A stretch of 64,000 nucleotides of DNA from Lacibacter sp. H375 (GCF_037892425.1 NZ_JBBKTT010000001.1:3906001-3970000); one strand, 5' to 3'; shown: positions 43,908-52,796, counted from the stretch's first letter. Program-made: numbers and translations. The notes: a model not told the origin generated them from the sequence alone.

Positions 43908-44648
43908 ATGCTCAGTAAAAATGAAGTCAAATATATCCAAAGTTTAGGCCATAAAAAAAGAAGGGATGAAGAACGGCTCTTTTTAATGGAAGGAAGCAAG
44001 ATAGTGGCAGAGCTTTTAGCGAATTATCCCTCACAGATTGTGCGGTTATACGCCACCGAAACATTCTTCAATCAACATACTTCAGCAAAGCAAATTCAGC
44101 AACATCACATTATTTCGGAAGATGAACTGGCCCGTATTTCGCAATTACAGACACCGAACCAAGCGCTGGCGTTGGTGAATTATTTTCCAACTGACGAAAT
44201 CGTGCTACCCGCAACTGAATGGATACTGGCATTAGACGGCATCCGTGATCCCGGCAACATGGGCACCATTATCCGACTGGCTGATTGGTTTGGAATACGA
44301 ACCGTTATCTGTTCGCCGGATAGTGCTGATATCTATAATCCGAAAGTAGTGCAGGCAACAATGGGCAGCATTATGCGTGTTACTATTGTTGAAAAGGAGT
44401 TGGGTGGTTTTCTTAAAGATCAACAATTGCCGGTTGTTGGCGCAGTACTTGGAGGCAAAGAACTTTCATCATTTGGATTTCCAAAAGCTGGCATATTAGT
44501 AATTGGAAATGAATCGAACGGTATACGTGAAGATGTGATGGCTTTGCTTACAGATAAACTCATGATTCCACGCTTTGGTGAAGCAGAATCATTGAATGCT
44601 GCTATTGCAACAAGTATTTTCTTGTGGGAGTTGAAGCGGGCAAGGTAG
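43908..44648 (+). CDS. RNA methyltransferase, TrmH/SpoU family
   Basis: The 246-residue SPOUT-class protein starts MLSKNEVKYIQSLGHKK. The SpoU motifs are visible: ALDGIRDPGNMGTIIRLADWFG, then VVQATMGSIMRV, GILVIGNESNGIRE and a closing GEAESLNAAIATSIFLWE (SAM-binding knot). It probably methylates 2'-O of rRNA or tRNA; the site is not predictable. It starts only 13 bp from the divergent tamL gene. Confidence 0.93.
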   Translation: MLSKNEVKYIQSLGHKKRRDEERLFLMEGSKIVAELLANYPSQIVRLYATETFFNQHTSAKQIQQHHIISEDELARISQLQTPNQALALVNYFPTDEIVLPATEWILALDGIRDPGNMGTIIRLADWFGIRTVICSPDSADIYNPKVVQATMGSIMRVTIVEKELGGFLKDQQLPVVGAVLGGKELSSFGFPKAGILVIGNESNGIREDVMALLTDKLMIPRFGEAESLNAAIATSIFLWELKRAR

Positions 44649-44734
44649 AGTGGCAGATGACACAGATCGGAACGATTTGCACAGATAGATTTAATCAGCG
44701 CATAGCCGTTTGATTTATTCGATCAGTGTTTCTA

Positions 44735-45364
44735 TCACAAAGCGGAAATACCAACCCTGCTTTTCACAAATTCATTTCGCTCCAGTTCATTCAACATAAA
44801 TTGCGCAAGATCACCTGCATTAATTCTGCTGAGGTTAGGTTGTGGAGGATAATCTTTTCTTGTGATATAATTACCTGTGGGGCCTTCATTGATAATATCG
44901 GGGCTGCAAACAAAAGTCCAGTCAAGAGGAGAGTCCTTTAAATGTTCGTAGGCTTTGCGATGTTCGTTACCAACAGGAAGGTATTCTTCAGGATAATCTT
45001 TCTGATCGATAATGAGCGAGTGCTCATCAAAGTTTAAAATACCTAAACCGCCCAATGCTACAATACGCTTAATCGCTGCTTTCTGCATTTGTGTAACAAT
45101 TGTTTTCATCCCAAGCGAACGTGCTTTATCAGATCCGTCAAAAGCTCCACCTATTGCACTCAACACAGCATCGCAACCTTTAAGAGCCCGTAAGATATCT
45201 CCTGCATCAAACAAACCTCCTTTAATTTTCTCCAGTTTTTCGTCTTCAATATCCATTTCATATACGTTTCTGCCGTAGGCTTTTACAGAATGACCACGCC
45301 ATAGTGCCTGCTTTACGAGTTGAGTACCAACCTGTCCGGTAGCGCCAAATACAATTAATTGCAT
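44735..45364 (-). CDS. NAD(P)-binding atypical SDR-family protein
   Basis: This 209-residue protein has a Rossmann fold. MQLIVFGATGQVGTQLVKQA shows the GxxGxxG motif at about 7-13, followed by CDAVLSAIGGAFDG and a central core, ending in FVKSRVGISAL. It lacks the canonical YxxxK catalytic pair, so it belongs to the atypical NmrA/NAD(P)H-binding group. It may be a flavin reductase-like or regulatory protein. Confidence 0.8.
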   Translation of the reverse strand: MQLIVFGATGQVGTQLVKQALWRGHSVKAYGRNVYEMDIEDEKLEKIKGGLFDAGDILRALKGCDAVLSAIGGAFDGSDKARSLGMKTIVTQMQKAAIKRIVALGGLGILNFDEHSLIIDQKDYPEEYLPVGNEHRKAYEHLKDSPLDWTFVCSPDIINEGPTGNYITRKDYPPQPNLSRINAGDLAQFMLNELERNEFVKSRVGISAL

Positions 45365-45473
45365 GCTATTTCTTTTTATACTTCCAAATTACAACAGGCA
45401 AACGGGATTGTTAAATTTTATCTGTAGCCAACCTCTGGGGAAGAATTACAATCTTTGCAGTTAAATCAACAAA

Positions 45474-45890
45474 TTGAAACAAGCTTACTTTTTGATATTG
45501 TTTACACTATCGGTTGGTCTTTTGCGTGCGCAAAAGATCGATAGTTTATTCTTTAATCTTTACACCGACAGTTTGAAGAAAGGATCCTGGAATTATATTA
45601 ATGTTGATGCAAAACTCAGCAACGGCACTTATATGCCGTTAACAAGCGAACAATTGAATTTTAAAGTAAGCAACGGGAAGCTGCAGGGCAACAGTGTTTG
45701 GATCGATTGGGGATTTGCTGACGATTCTGTTGTAGTTGAAGTGTCACTGAAAAAAGATGCTTCCGTTCACAAATCAATCACCATCTGGATCAAAAAGAAG
45801 GATGAACAATTGAATGCTCCGGTAAATGATTCATTGCTGCGGCAGATCAACGACCGACCAAAAACTCCCAAAAAGAAAAGAAAGAATTAG
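45474..45890 (+). CDS. Small secreted protein of unknown function
   Basis: This 138-residue protein starts with TTG at 45474. The start is supported by the good signal peptide (MKQAYFLILFTLSVGLLRAQ) and by the lack of a nearby ATG. The mature part (YNYINVDAKLSNGTYMPL) looks like a beta-sandwich, ending in a basic tail PKTPKKKRKN. It is convergent with the next gene, overlapping by 4 nt. No family is recognised. Confidence 0.7.
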   Translation: MKQAYFLILFTLSVGLLRAQKIDSLFFNLYTDSLKKGSWNYINVDAKLSNGTYMPLTSEQLNFKVSNGKLQGNSVWIDWGFADDSVVVEVSLKKDASVHKSITIWIKKKDEQLNAPVNDSLLRQINDRPKTPKKKRKN

Positions 45891-46903
45891 CCACCTGTTT
45901 TTTTCTTAACAGGCGGTTTTGCTGCCGGCTTGGTTGTGATCGGTTTTTTCGGGGCCGGTTTAGTAGTAGTTGGAATTTCCTCCATTCCTTCGCCCATTTT
46001 TAATAACCTGTTGTTGAAATCAATTGCTTCAGGTATAGGTGCTTCTCCATCTTTCAATTTAAAGTCGAATACCTTATCGATGTGCAGCCATTGGCCGTTA
46101 GTCCATTTGAAACCTTCATAATCACCATCAGGAATTAAGGTGTAGCGTTTGCCTGGTTCATTAGTTTCTGATACCAAATGATCAAAAATGATCATATCCA
46201 TTTCTTCATCATACTGCACTCTTGCTCTTCCGTCTTTTTTATATTCCAACAGGAAACGATTTAATGCAGGTTTGGGTACAGAATCTTTTGCATAAGAGAA
46301 AGCAGCAGGTATTCCAAACATCGGTGTACCATTATCATCAAACCACATTACATCGAGCCACTTCTTGGTAGTACGTGCATCATTTTCATCGTAACCAAAG
46401 AGCGTATAGAATTTACGTCCGTTATGTTCTTTTTCGAGAATACGATAATATACTGCACCAACCCACCACATATTGTTGGCAACTGTGTCAACATCATTTG
46501 CAATAAACTGATCGGCATCACGTAAAGGAATAAACTTTTCTTTCCCTTTTGGATTGCGGAGTTGAATAAATCCTTTCTGTCTGCAATAATCATCATCTCT
46601 CACAACCTGCCAGGTGAAAATGCGGAAGGAGCTATCAGGACTATAAACTTTTGAAATTGTTTTTAATGAATCAAAGGGAAACTGATACGATTTATCCTGG
46701 ATGAGTGCCCTTACAAGTATGCGGGTGAAGTTGCTGTCACTGCGAAAACGAACTGCTGCATCTTTCCCACGTACGATCTCGTATCCAAATTGCTTGAGTG
46801 AATCTTCACGTAATTTAAATTGCTTCAGTTCAGCAGGAGTGAGTTGCTGTGCGGAAGCGACCAACACAAACGAAACGCAGAAAAGGGTAAAGAGTTTTTG
46901 CAT
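45887..46903 (-). CDS. Conserved secreted protein of unknown function
   Basis: This 338-residue protein has a signal peptide ending near LVASAQ. The body is beta-rich with several acidic and aromatic motifs (DSLKQFGYEIVRGKDAAVRF, FTWQVVRDDDYCRQKGFIQL, RTTKKWLDVMWFDDNGTPMFG) and a C-terminal Thr/Lys/Pro-rich tail (PAPKKPITTKPAAKPP). I do not recognise the fold. It lies 38 bp after gmhB and may be the last gene of the minus-strand operon. It overlaps the plus-strand gene by 4 nt. Confidence 0.75.
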   Translation of the reverse strand: MQKLFTLFCVSFVLVASAQQLTPAELKQFKLREDSLKQFGYEIVRGKDAAVRFRSDSNFTRILVRALIQDKSYQFPFDSLKTISKVYSPDSSFRIFTWQVVRDDDYCRQKGFIQLRNPKGKEKFIPLRDADQFIANDVDTVANNMWWVGAVYYRILEKEHNGRKFYTLFGYDENDARTTKKWLDVMWFDDNGTPMFGIPAAFSYAKDSVPKPALNRFLLEYKKDGRARVQYDEEMDMIIFDHLVSETNEPGKRYTLIPDGDYEGFKWTNGQWLHIDKVFDFKLKDGEAPIPEAIDFNNRLLKMGEGMEEIPTTTKPAPKKPITTKPAAKPPVKKKTGG

Positions 46904-46941
46904 GAAAGATATTAACTGATTTGGGGCAAAGTTATTGTGTT

Positions 46942-47562
46942 TTACGCCTTACTCACGAGTGCAGTGGCAAATGCTAACAAATCTTTATACTGTGCGTCCA
47001 CCGTTGATGGGTCGGGATTCTCTTCGGGGCGAGTTGGAAGGTAAACGGTAAAGGCGCCGATCTTTCGTCCAAACCACATATCATTGGGCATATTACCCAC
47101 CATGATCGATTTGCTGAAATCAACAGCCGGGAAATCTTCTTTGGCCTGGTAAGCCATGCCGGGATTAGGTTTGCGGTTGATATGTTTGCTATCTGTTTCA
47201 GGACAGAAATAGATCTTATCGATGCGGCCATTATTCACCGTGATCTCCTGCAACATATTTGCATGAATTTCCAAAAGATCATCCAGCGACATTAATTTCT
47301 TACCAACACCGGCCTGGTTCGTTACCACAAAAATGCGTGGGAACAATTCGGATAGTTGTTTGATAGCTTCCAACACACCGGGCATAAAATGAAATTCATT
47401 CCAGTTCTTGATATAATCGCCCACCACATCCTGGTTGATCACACCATCACGATCGAGAAACAAGGTCCAGTCTTTATCAACCAATGGTAATTCCTTGTGT
47501 GGTAACGGCATAAAGTAAGCTGTATTTGCAGGGTGATTTGTTGGAAGTGTTGTATGGATCAT
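46942..47562 (-). CDS. gmhB: HAD-family heptose bisphosphate phosphatase
   Basis: I choose the ATG at 47562, 2 nt after the gmhA stop; the frame is open to 47607 but only within gmhA. The 206-residue HAD-IIIA protein has motif I LFLDRDGVINQ, motif II VVTNQAG, and the late motif IMVGNMPNDMWFGRKIGA. The metal-binding cysteine motif typical of GmhB is only partly present (YFCPETDSKHINRKPNPGM). It probably dephosphorylates a heptose bisphosphate in nucleotide-heptose synthesis. It is coupled to gmhA. Confidence 0.85.
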   Translation of the reverse strand: MIHTTLPTNHPANTAYFMPLPHKELPLVDKDWTLFLDRDGVINQDVVGDYIKNWNEFHFMPGVLEAIKQLSELFPRIFVVTNQAGVGKKLMSLDDLLEIHANMLQEITVNNGRIDKIYFCPETDSKHINRKPNPGMAYQAKEDFPAVDFSKSIMVGNMPNDMWFGRKIGAFTVYLPTRPEENPDPSTVDAQYKDLLAFATALVSKA

Positions 47563-47564
47563 GA

Positions 47565-48149
47565 TCAGCTTTTTGCAGCGAAATAACGCTCTTCTACTAG
47601 TTGACAAATGATATGCCCCAGCATAATATGACTTTCCTGAATGCGTGGTGTTGTCTTTGATGGCACATTAAATAAATGATCGCTCAATGATTTGAGTTGA
47701 CCACCTGTTTCGCCGGTAAAACCAATGGTGATCATTCCCTTTTCTTTTGCTGCTTTAAAGGCTTCAATGATATTAGGTGAATTACCTGAAGTTGATAAAC
47801 CAACCAATACATCGCCTGCATGACCAATACCTTTCACTAAACGTGCATACGCCACTTCAAAACTATAATCATTGGCAATGGCTGTGAGGTAAGATGTGTT
47901 TACATGCAACGCTTCTGCAGGCAATGCTTCACGATCGAGATAAAAGCGACCGCTGAATTCTGCTGCCAGATGTTGTGCATCGGCAGCGCTGCCACCATTA
48001 CCACAGAAGAGAACTTTCTTGCCATTGCGGAATGCATCAACAATAAGATCGCTGATGGCATCAAGTTTTGCAATGACTGTTTCATCGTTGAGGAGTTGCT
48101 GTTTTACAGCAATGGAATCAAGAATAACCTGTTTGATCTGTTCGCTCAT
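47565..48149 (-). CDS. gmhA: Sedoheptulose-7-phosphate isomerase
   Basis: This 194-residue SIS-domain enzyme converts sedoheptulose-7-phosphate to heptose-7-phosphate. The SIS core has GKKVLFCGNGGSAADAQHLAAEFSGRF and VLVGLSTSGNSPNIIEAF, and the C-terminal zinc-binding/catalytic segment includes RIQESHIMLGHIICQLVEERYF. Length is normal. It is followed directly by gmhB, giving a two-gene heptose unit within a glycosyltransferase operon, which suggests a heptose-containing surface glycan. Confidence 0.94.
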   Translation of the reverse strand: MSEQIKQVILDSIAVKQQLLNDETVIAKLDAISDLIVDAFRNGKKVLFCGNGGSAADAQHLAAEFSGRFYLDREALPAEALHVNTSYLTAIANDYSFEVAYARLVKGIGHAGDVLVGLSTSGNSPNIIEAFKAAKEKGMITIGFTGETGGQLKSLSDHLFNVPSKTTPRIQESHIMLGHIICQLVEERYFAAKS

Positions 48150-48187
48150 GCTGCAAATGTAAATGAAACAGCTTTTACGGCGAAGAG

Positions 48188-49333
48188 TTACACCGATGCG
48201 GCCAATTTAAGAACGGCTGCCGTCATTTTATCCCAACCGTATTTCTTTTTCTCTTCACGAAGATGTGGGAGAAACTGTTCGCTACCCGTTTGAATGTACT
48301 GCTGCAAAGCTGATGCAATTGAATCTACCGTTGGTTCACAAACCAACCCGACTTTGCCATGTGGCACAAAGGCAGGCAAACCACCAACATTGGTAACGAT
48401 CATTGGAATTTCAAAATGATAGGCAAGGGGAGTAACACCACTTTGCGTGGCATTGCGGTAAGGTTGCACCACTGCATCGGCAGCACAGAGATAATATTTC
48501 ACTTCACTATCAGCAATGAATTCTGTTTTTAAAATCAGATCATCTTTCAGTTGAAGTTGTTCAATGAGATCATCGTAGTGTTTACGGTCTTCGTAAAACT
48601 CACCGGCTATCAGTAATTTGGAATTTGTGTTTTGGATTTTGGATTTTTTGAATTGGGCAAATGCCTCTAATAACATATCGAGTCCCTTGTATTTGCGGAT
48701 AAAGCCAAAGAAAAGAAATACAAATGCATTTTGATCAATATCGAGATGAGTGCGTGCTTCCTGCTTTGATACTGCATTGCCAAACACATCATACAACGGA
48801 TGAGGTTGAAGTATTGCTGGTTTTGTTTGGGTGAACGTACGCAGATCGCTTAGCACTTTATCACTCATGGTGATAAATGCATCAACCGGTTTAATAAAAT
48901 ACTTCGTGAATGCATGGTCACCAAAACGCTTTTCATGCGGCACTACATTATCGGCAATGCAAACAATTTTTGTATGCTTGTTTGATTTAATACGTCGAAG
49001 AATTGTTCCTAATGCTGGCCCCATCAATGGAAGCCAATAACGAACAACAACAAGATCAGGTTTCTGGTTTTTTATTTCATTGCCAACTGCCAACCAGTTT
49101 AATGGATTAATGGAGTTGACTTTTATATTGATGTTGAGATCCGCAGGTGCAGGTTCAGATGAATATTGTGTTGTGCCGGGAAATAAAAAATCGGGGTATT
49201 GTAAACTGAATGAATAGATCGTTACATCATATCCTTCATTTTGAAACTGCCTCGCCAACCGCTCATTAAAAATAGCGATACCACCACGCAGGGGATGGGC
49301 CGGGCCGAGGATGATTATTGACTTTTTACTCAT
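48188..49333 (-). CDS. Glycosyltransferase family 4 (GT-B) protein
   Basis: This 381-residue protein has the N-terminal GT4 start IIILGPAHPLRGGIAIFNERLA and a C-terminal domain with FLFFGFIRKYKGLDMLLEAF, LCAADAVVQPYRNATQSGVTPLAYHFEIP and VTNVGGLPAFVPHGKVG. It probably transfers a hexose or heptose to a surface polysaccharide. It overlaps the preceding orphan gene by 4 nt and is followed by gmhA after 38 bp. Sugar and acceptor are unknown. Confidence 0.9.
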   Translation of the reverse strand: MSKKSIIILGPAHPLRGGIAIFNERLARQFQNEGYDVTIYSFSLQYPDFLFPGTTQYSSEPAPADLNINIKVNSINPLNWLAVGNEIKNQKPDLVVVRYWLPLMGPALGTILRRIKSNKHTKIVCIADNVVPHEKRFGDHAFTKYFIKPVDAFITMSDKVLSDLRTFTQTKPAILQPHPLYDVFGNAVSKQEARTHLDIDQNAFVFLFFGFIRKYKGLDMLLEAFAQFKKSKIQNTNSKLLIAGEFYEDRKHYDDLIEQLQLKDDLILKTEFIADSEVKYYLCAADAVVQPYRNATQSGVTPLAYHFEIPMIVTNVGGLPAFVPHGKVGLVCEPTVDSIASALQQYIQTGSEQFLPHLREEKKKYGWDKMTAAVLKLAASV

Positions 49334-50061
49334 GCCAAGATTTTAATGCCCCAAAAAATATTTACTTTTTCAACTATCTTATCGTAATCGGCCCTTTTCT
49401 TAAGAGCTTCAAAAAAGTTAGCATCAAAAAAAGGGTTGATTTGGTTACTTATTAGAGCTTGGCTTATATATTCTGTGTAAAAGTGAATTCCCAATTTCCC
49501 TACGTTAGGATTTTTGTTTTCCCATTCAAGCCACTTTTTTTTGAAGTGAATTAGTGTGTCTAAAGTGTTTAGAACTTGAGCCGTACTTGCATTTTGCAAT
49601 AGAGTATAAGATTCAATCTTGGTAATTTCTGTACTTGTGAATAGTTGTGAATAAGGCAAGATAGTTTGGTCCAAATATCTTTTTCTAATTGTCTTTTTTT
49701 TAGGAAATGTATTGTAATCCCATGCTAACACTTCAGTAAAAGCAACTTTAGAAAATACATTTTGTTTTTTTTGAAATGATATTATTTCATAAGAATTTTC
49801 ATCATTATAATAAGAAGAAACAACGAAAAATTTATAGCTATTGATATTATAAGATTTATAAATTTTATATCGAGTACATACGCATAGAGAGTCATTCGAC
49901 AAGTTTATTCCCTTTCTTATAATTGAATCCTTTGTAATTTGTATTTCAGATTTTTTTCCAAAACTTAAAAAAGCATAGTAGGTTTTTGTATTTTCTTTGA
50001 TTTGACTTAAAGCAGATTTTAATATTACTACCGATAATATTAAAAATGTGATTTTTTTCAT
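49330..50061 (-). CDS. AT-rich orphan gene of unknown function inside the glycosyltransferase operon
   Basis: This 243-residue protein has a signal peptide (MKKITFLILSVVILKSALSQ) and no lipobox. The body is rich in Lys, Asn, Ile and Tyr, reflecting AT-rich codons clearly unlike the neighbours. A helical stretch with TLDTLIHFKKKWLEWENKN is visible; no family is recognised. It overlaps the GT4 downstream and the GT2 upstream by 4 nt each (ATGA both times), so it is tightly coupled to them, despite the sign of recent arrival. It could be a secreted accessory factor of surface glycan export or an unrelated passenger. Confidence 0.75.
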   Translation of the reverse strand: MKKITFLILSVVILKSALSQIKENTKTYYAFLSFGKKSEIQITKDSIIRKGINLSNDSLCVCTRYKIYKSYNINSYKFFVVSSYYNDENSYEIISFQKKQNVFSKVAFTEVLAWDYNTFPKKKTIRKRYLDQTILPYSQLFTSTEITKIESYTLLQNASTAQVLNTLDTLIHFKKKWLEWENKNPNVGKLGIHFYTEYISQALISNQINPFFDANFFEALKKRADYDKIVEKVNIFWGIKILA

Positions 50062-50999
50062 ACCCCTGCCTTTTCCCCAATCAAATAAACATTCCTCTCA
50101 GGTGCATTGCGAGCAATCAACTCACCGATAAAACCTGCAAGGAATAATTGCGAACCAATGACCATAGAAACGAGTGCAATAAAAAACGTTGGGCGATTGG
50201 TGATAGAGAAATTAAAATCAACCAGCTTTGAAATAACTAAGTAGCCGCTGATAATAAAACCAACCATAAAAAACAACGTACCCCATAATCCAAAGAAATG
50301 CATTGGACGTTTACCAAACTTGCCGACAAATGAAATGGTAGCAAGATCAAGAAAACCATTTACAAATCTGTCCCAGCCAAATTTGGTAACACCATATTTG
50401 CGTTTGCGATGCTCAACAACTTTCTCACCAATTTTACGGAAACCGGCCCATTTAGCCAGCACAGGAATATAGCGATGCATTTCACCATACACTTCAATAC
50501 TTTTCACCACCTTACCATTATAAGCTTTTAACCCGCAGTTAAAATCGTGCAGGTAAATACCACTCATCTTTCGAGTTGCAGCATTGAATAATTTTGAAGG
50601 AATGTTTTTTGTAAGTGTATTATCGTAACGTTTCTTTTTCCAGCCGCTTACAATATCAAACTTATCAGAAGTAATCATTCTATACAACTCCGGAATTTCA
50701 TCCGGGCTATCCTGCAGATCAGCATCCATGGTAATAACCACTTCGCCCTGTGTTGCTTTAAAACCTTCATTCAATGCAGCCGACTTGCCATAGTTACGTT
50801 GAAAAGAGATGCCTTTGATATTGCTGTTATCTGCACGTAATTGTTTGATCACATCCCATGAACCATCGGTGCTGCCATCATCCACCAAAATAATTTCGTA
50901 TGACAATTTTTGTTCGTTCACCACCCGTTCGATCCATGCGCATAGCTCGGGTAACGATTCAGCTTCATCTTTCAATGGAATAACAATACTCAGGTTCAT
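50058..50999 (-). CDS. Glycosyltransferase family 2, polyprenyl-phosphate type
   Basis: This 313-residue protein has the GT-A start MNLSIVIPLKDEAESLPEL, EIILVDDGSTDGSW, and the DxD-type metal site MDADLQDSPDEI (Asp92-Ala-Asp94). Two hydrophobic helices near the C-terminus (about 235-260 and 270-295) are typical of GtrB/DPM1-like enzymes that load sugar onto undecaprenyl phosphate. It precedes the AT-rich gene with a 4-nt overlap and follows DUF4199 by 8 bp. Confidence 0.92.
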   Translation of the reverse strand: MNLSIVIPLKDEAESLPELCAWIERVVNEQKLSYEIILVDDGSTDGSWDVIKQLRADNSNIKGISFQRNYGKSAALNEGFKATQGEVVITMDADLQDSPDEIPELYRMITSDKFDIVSGWKKKRYDNTLTKNIPSKLFNAATRKMSGIYLHDFNCGLKAYNGKVVKSIEVYGEMHRYIPVLAKWAGFRKIGEKVVEHRKRKYGVTKFGWDRFVNGFLDLATISFVGKFGKRPMHFFGLWGTLFFMVGFIISGYLVISKLVDFNFSITNRPTFFIALVSMVIGSQLFLAGFIGELIARNAPERNVYLIGEKAGV

Positions 51000-51007
51000 A
51001 GGCGATA

Positions 51008-51520
51008 TTAAACAGATTTTGGCATGTTTACGTTTGGATTCTTTTTGGCAATACCGGCACCGATCAACGAAGCAATACCACCAATAAATGCATAACTGAA
51101 TAAAGAACCAACTACACCAAACAGAAAAAAGTATTTCTGTGTAAACCCAATAGCCTTATCAATTGTCTCTTCATTCATTTGCGGATTCTTTTCCATTTCC
51201 GCACGTGCCATCTCCATTGCCTTTTCCTTTACTTCCGGCATTAAGACTGTGGTTAATGCGAAACCGAGAATACCAATTAATGTAACAATCGCAGCAGTTT
51301 TAAAACCATGGCCAAACACAGAACCAAAAGTTACCTCACCATCTTTATCAACGGAGAACGAATAACAAGCCCATACTATAGCTACCAGGTAGCAAGCCAA
51401 AGTTAGCCACTGTACCCAACGTTCGTAAATGTTGAATACTGAGAAGAGAATGCCGATTACAACAACAGTAATACCAATGATCAGTCCCTTTACAAAGTGA
51501 GAGGTTACTTTCTTTTCCAT
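51008..51520 (-). CDS. DUF4199 membrane protein
   Basis: This 170-residue protein has four hydrophobic helices: KGLIIGITVVVIGILFSVF, a second near 35-53, a third near 75-93, and a glycine-rich fourth (VVGSLFSYAFIGGIASLIGAGI). An amphipathic segment with MEMARAEMEKNPQMNEE lies between helices three and four. DUF4199 is common next to dihydroorotase and GT2 genes in Bacteroidota; function unknown. Confidence 0.9.
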   Translation of the reverse strand: MEKKVTSHFVKGLIIGITVVVIGILFSVFNIYERWVQWLTLACYLVAIVWACYSFSVDKDGEVTFGSVFGHGFKTAAIVTLIGILGFALTTVLMPEVKEKAMEMARAEMEKNPQMNEETIDKAIGFTQKYFFLFGVVGSLFSYAFIGGIASLIGAGIAKKNPNVNMPKSV

Positions 51521-51530
51521 AAACAGAAAT

Positions 51531-52796
51531 TTAGTTTAGTTTAAGTTGGTTGTTATTGATGATGCCAATCACTTTTCCTCGCAGCTCTTTCCCAATAAAG
51601 GCAGAGTTCTTTGATTTGGAGCGGATATCACCAGTTTCAAACACATATGTCGCCTCGGGGTTAAATAATGTTACATTGGCAATGGCACCTTCTTTTATTG
51701 ACGGCATTTCAATATCCAGAACCTTGCGTGGGTTGATGCTCACCAGCTCTACCCAACGTTCGGCACTTAAAGCATTTCCAAAGATGGCGCCCATCACTCC
51801 ATAACAACTTTCAAGACCGATCATGCCGGGTTTGGCATATTCAAACTCACAGATCTTACTGTCGTACTCGTGTGGCTCATGATGTGTGGCAATACAATCA
51901 ACCGAACCATTCAACACCGCCTGCCTCAACGCATCACGTTCAACTACTGTGCGGAGGGGTGGATATAATTTCAGGTTAGTATCATAACTCTGCATGTCTT
52001 CGTCTGTAAAATAAAGATGGGCAGGGGTTACAGAACAACTGATGGCCGTACCACTTTCTTTTGAGCGGTTAATATATTCAATGCTCTTGGGCGAAGTAAC
52101 ACCTGTGAAATGCAGTTTCGATTCTGCATAGCGGGTGAGTTTTATATCTCTTGCCACCTGTATCTCTTCTGCAAGAACCGGTTTGCCCGGCAAACCAAGA
52201 CGTGTGCTGATGATACCTTCATTCATTAAACCATACGTACCGATCGTTTTATCATCTGGTATCTGGATGATGGTACCGTTGAACGCCTTTACATATTGCA
52301 ATGCTTTCAATAATAATCCTGCTGATTGTACGGGATGCAATCCATCAGTAAAAGCAGCAGCACCTGCGGCACGCATATCGTACATCTCAGCGAGTTCTTT
52401 TCCTTCGGTTTGCTTGGTAACAGCCCCCAAAGGATGAATATTCACAGGAGATTGTCTCGCTTTCTGTACAATGTATTCAACCTGCGATTTACCAGTTACA
52501 ACCGGGTTTGTATTGGGCAATACCATTACATCGGTATAACCGCCAGTAGCCGCCGCTTCAATGCCGGTCTCCAATGTTTCTTTAAATTCAAAACCAGGAT
52601 CGCAGAAGTGTGCAAACAGATCAACCCAGCCTGGTGAAAGATGAAGATTTTTTTCTTCGATCACCTTTTCAGCTTGTTGCTGCGGCAATGAACCAATCAA
52701 TTTAATTTTTCCGTTATCAATAAATACGTCTTGTATAGTTTGATGGAAAGGAGACTGAGGATCGATAATGTGCGCCTGCCTGATGAGAATGGTCAT
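51531..52796 (-). CDS. Dihydroorotase homologue lacking most metal-binding residues (pseudo-dihydroorotase)
   Basis: This 421-residue amidohydrolase-fold protein is clearly related to type I dihydroorotase (PGWVDL, EAAATGGYTDVMVLPNTNP, LGLPGKPVLAEE). However, the metal ligands are mostly gone. The DxHxH motif reads DLFAH (His61 to Phe, His63 kept). The usual Arg after it is Cys65. The third-ligand His motif is replaced by IQIPDD. The fourth-ligand position in LHFTGVTS is Gly232. The usual ATDHAPH is ATHHEPH, with Asp305 to His. Only one Asp (FTDG, Asp151) remains. It therefore probably cannot hydrolyse dihydroorotate by the usual mechanism, and may be a structural partner of aspartate carbamoyltransferase like PyrX. 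It may be annotated pyrC in databases. It heads the minus-strand operon. Confidence 0.85.
   Translation of the reverse strand: MTILIRQAHIIDPQSPFHQTIQDVFIDNGKIKLIGSLPQQQAEKVIEEKNLHLSPGWVDLFAHFCDPGFEFKETLETGIEAAATGGYTDVMVLPNTNPVVTGKSQVEYIVQKARQSPVNIHPLGAVTKQTEGKELAEMYDMRAAGAAAFTDGLHPVQSAGLLLKALQYVKAFNGTIIQIPDDKTIGTYGLMNEGIISTRLGLPGKPVLAEEIQVARDIKLTRYAESKLHFTGVTSPKSIEYINRSKESGTAISCSVTPAHLYFTDEDMQSYDTNLKLYPPLRTVVERDALRQAVLNGSVDCIATHHEPHEYDSKICEFEYAKPGMIGLESCYGVMGAIFGNALSAERWVELVSINPRKVLDIEMPSIKEGAIANVTLFNPEATYVFETGDIRSKSKNSAFIGKELRGKVIGIINNNQLKLN

Noticed and set aside
51531-52796. Annotation as an active dihydroorotase (pyrC)
   Set aside because: The key metal ligands and the substrate-binding Arg are replaced, so the catalytic name was not used.
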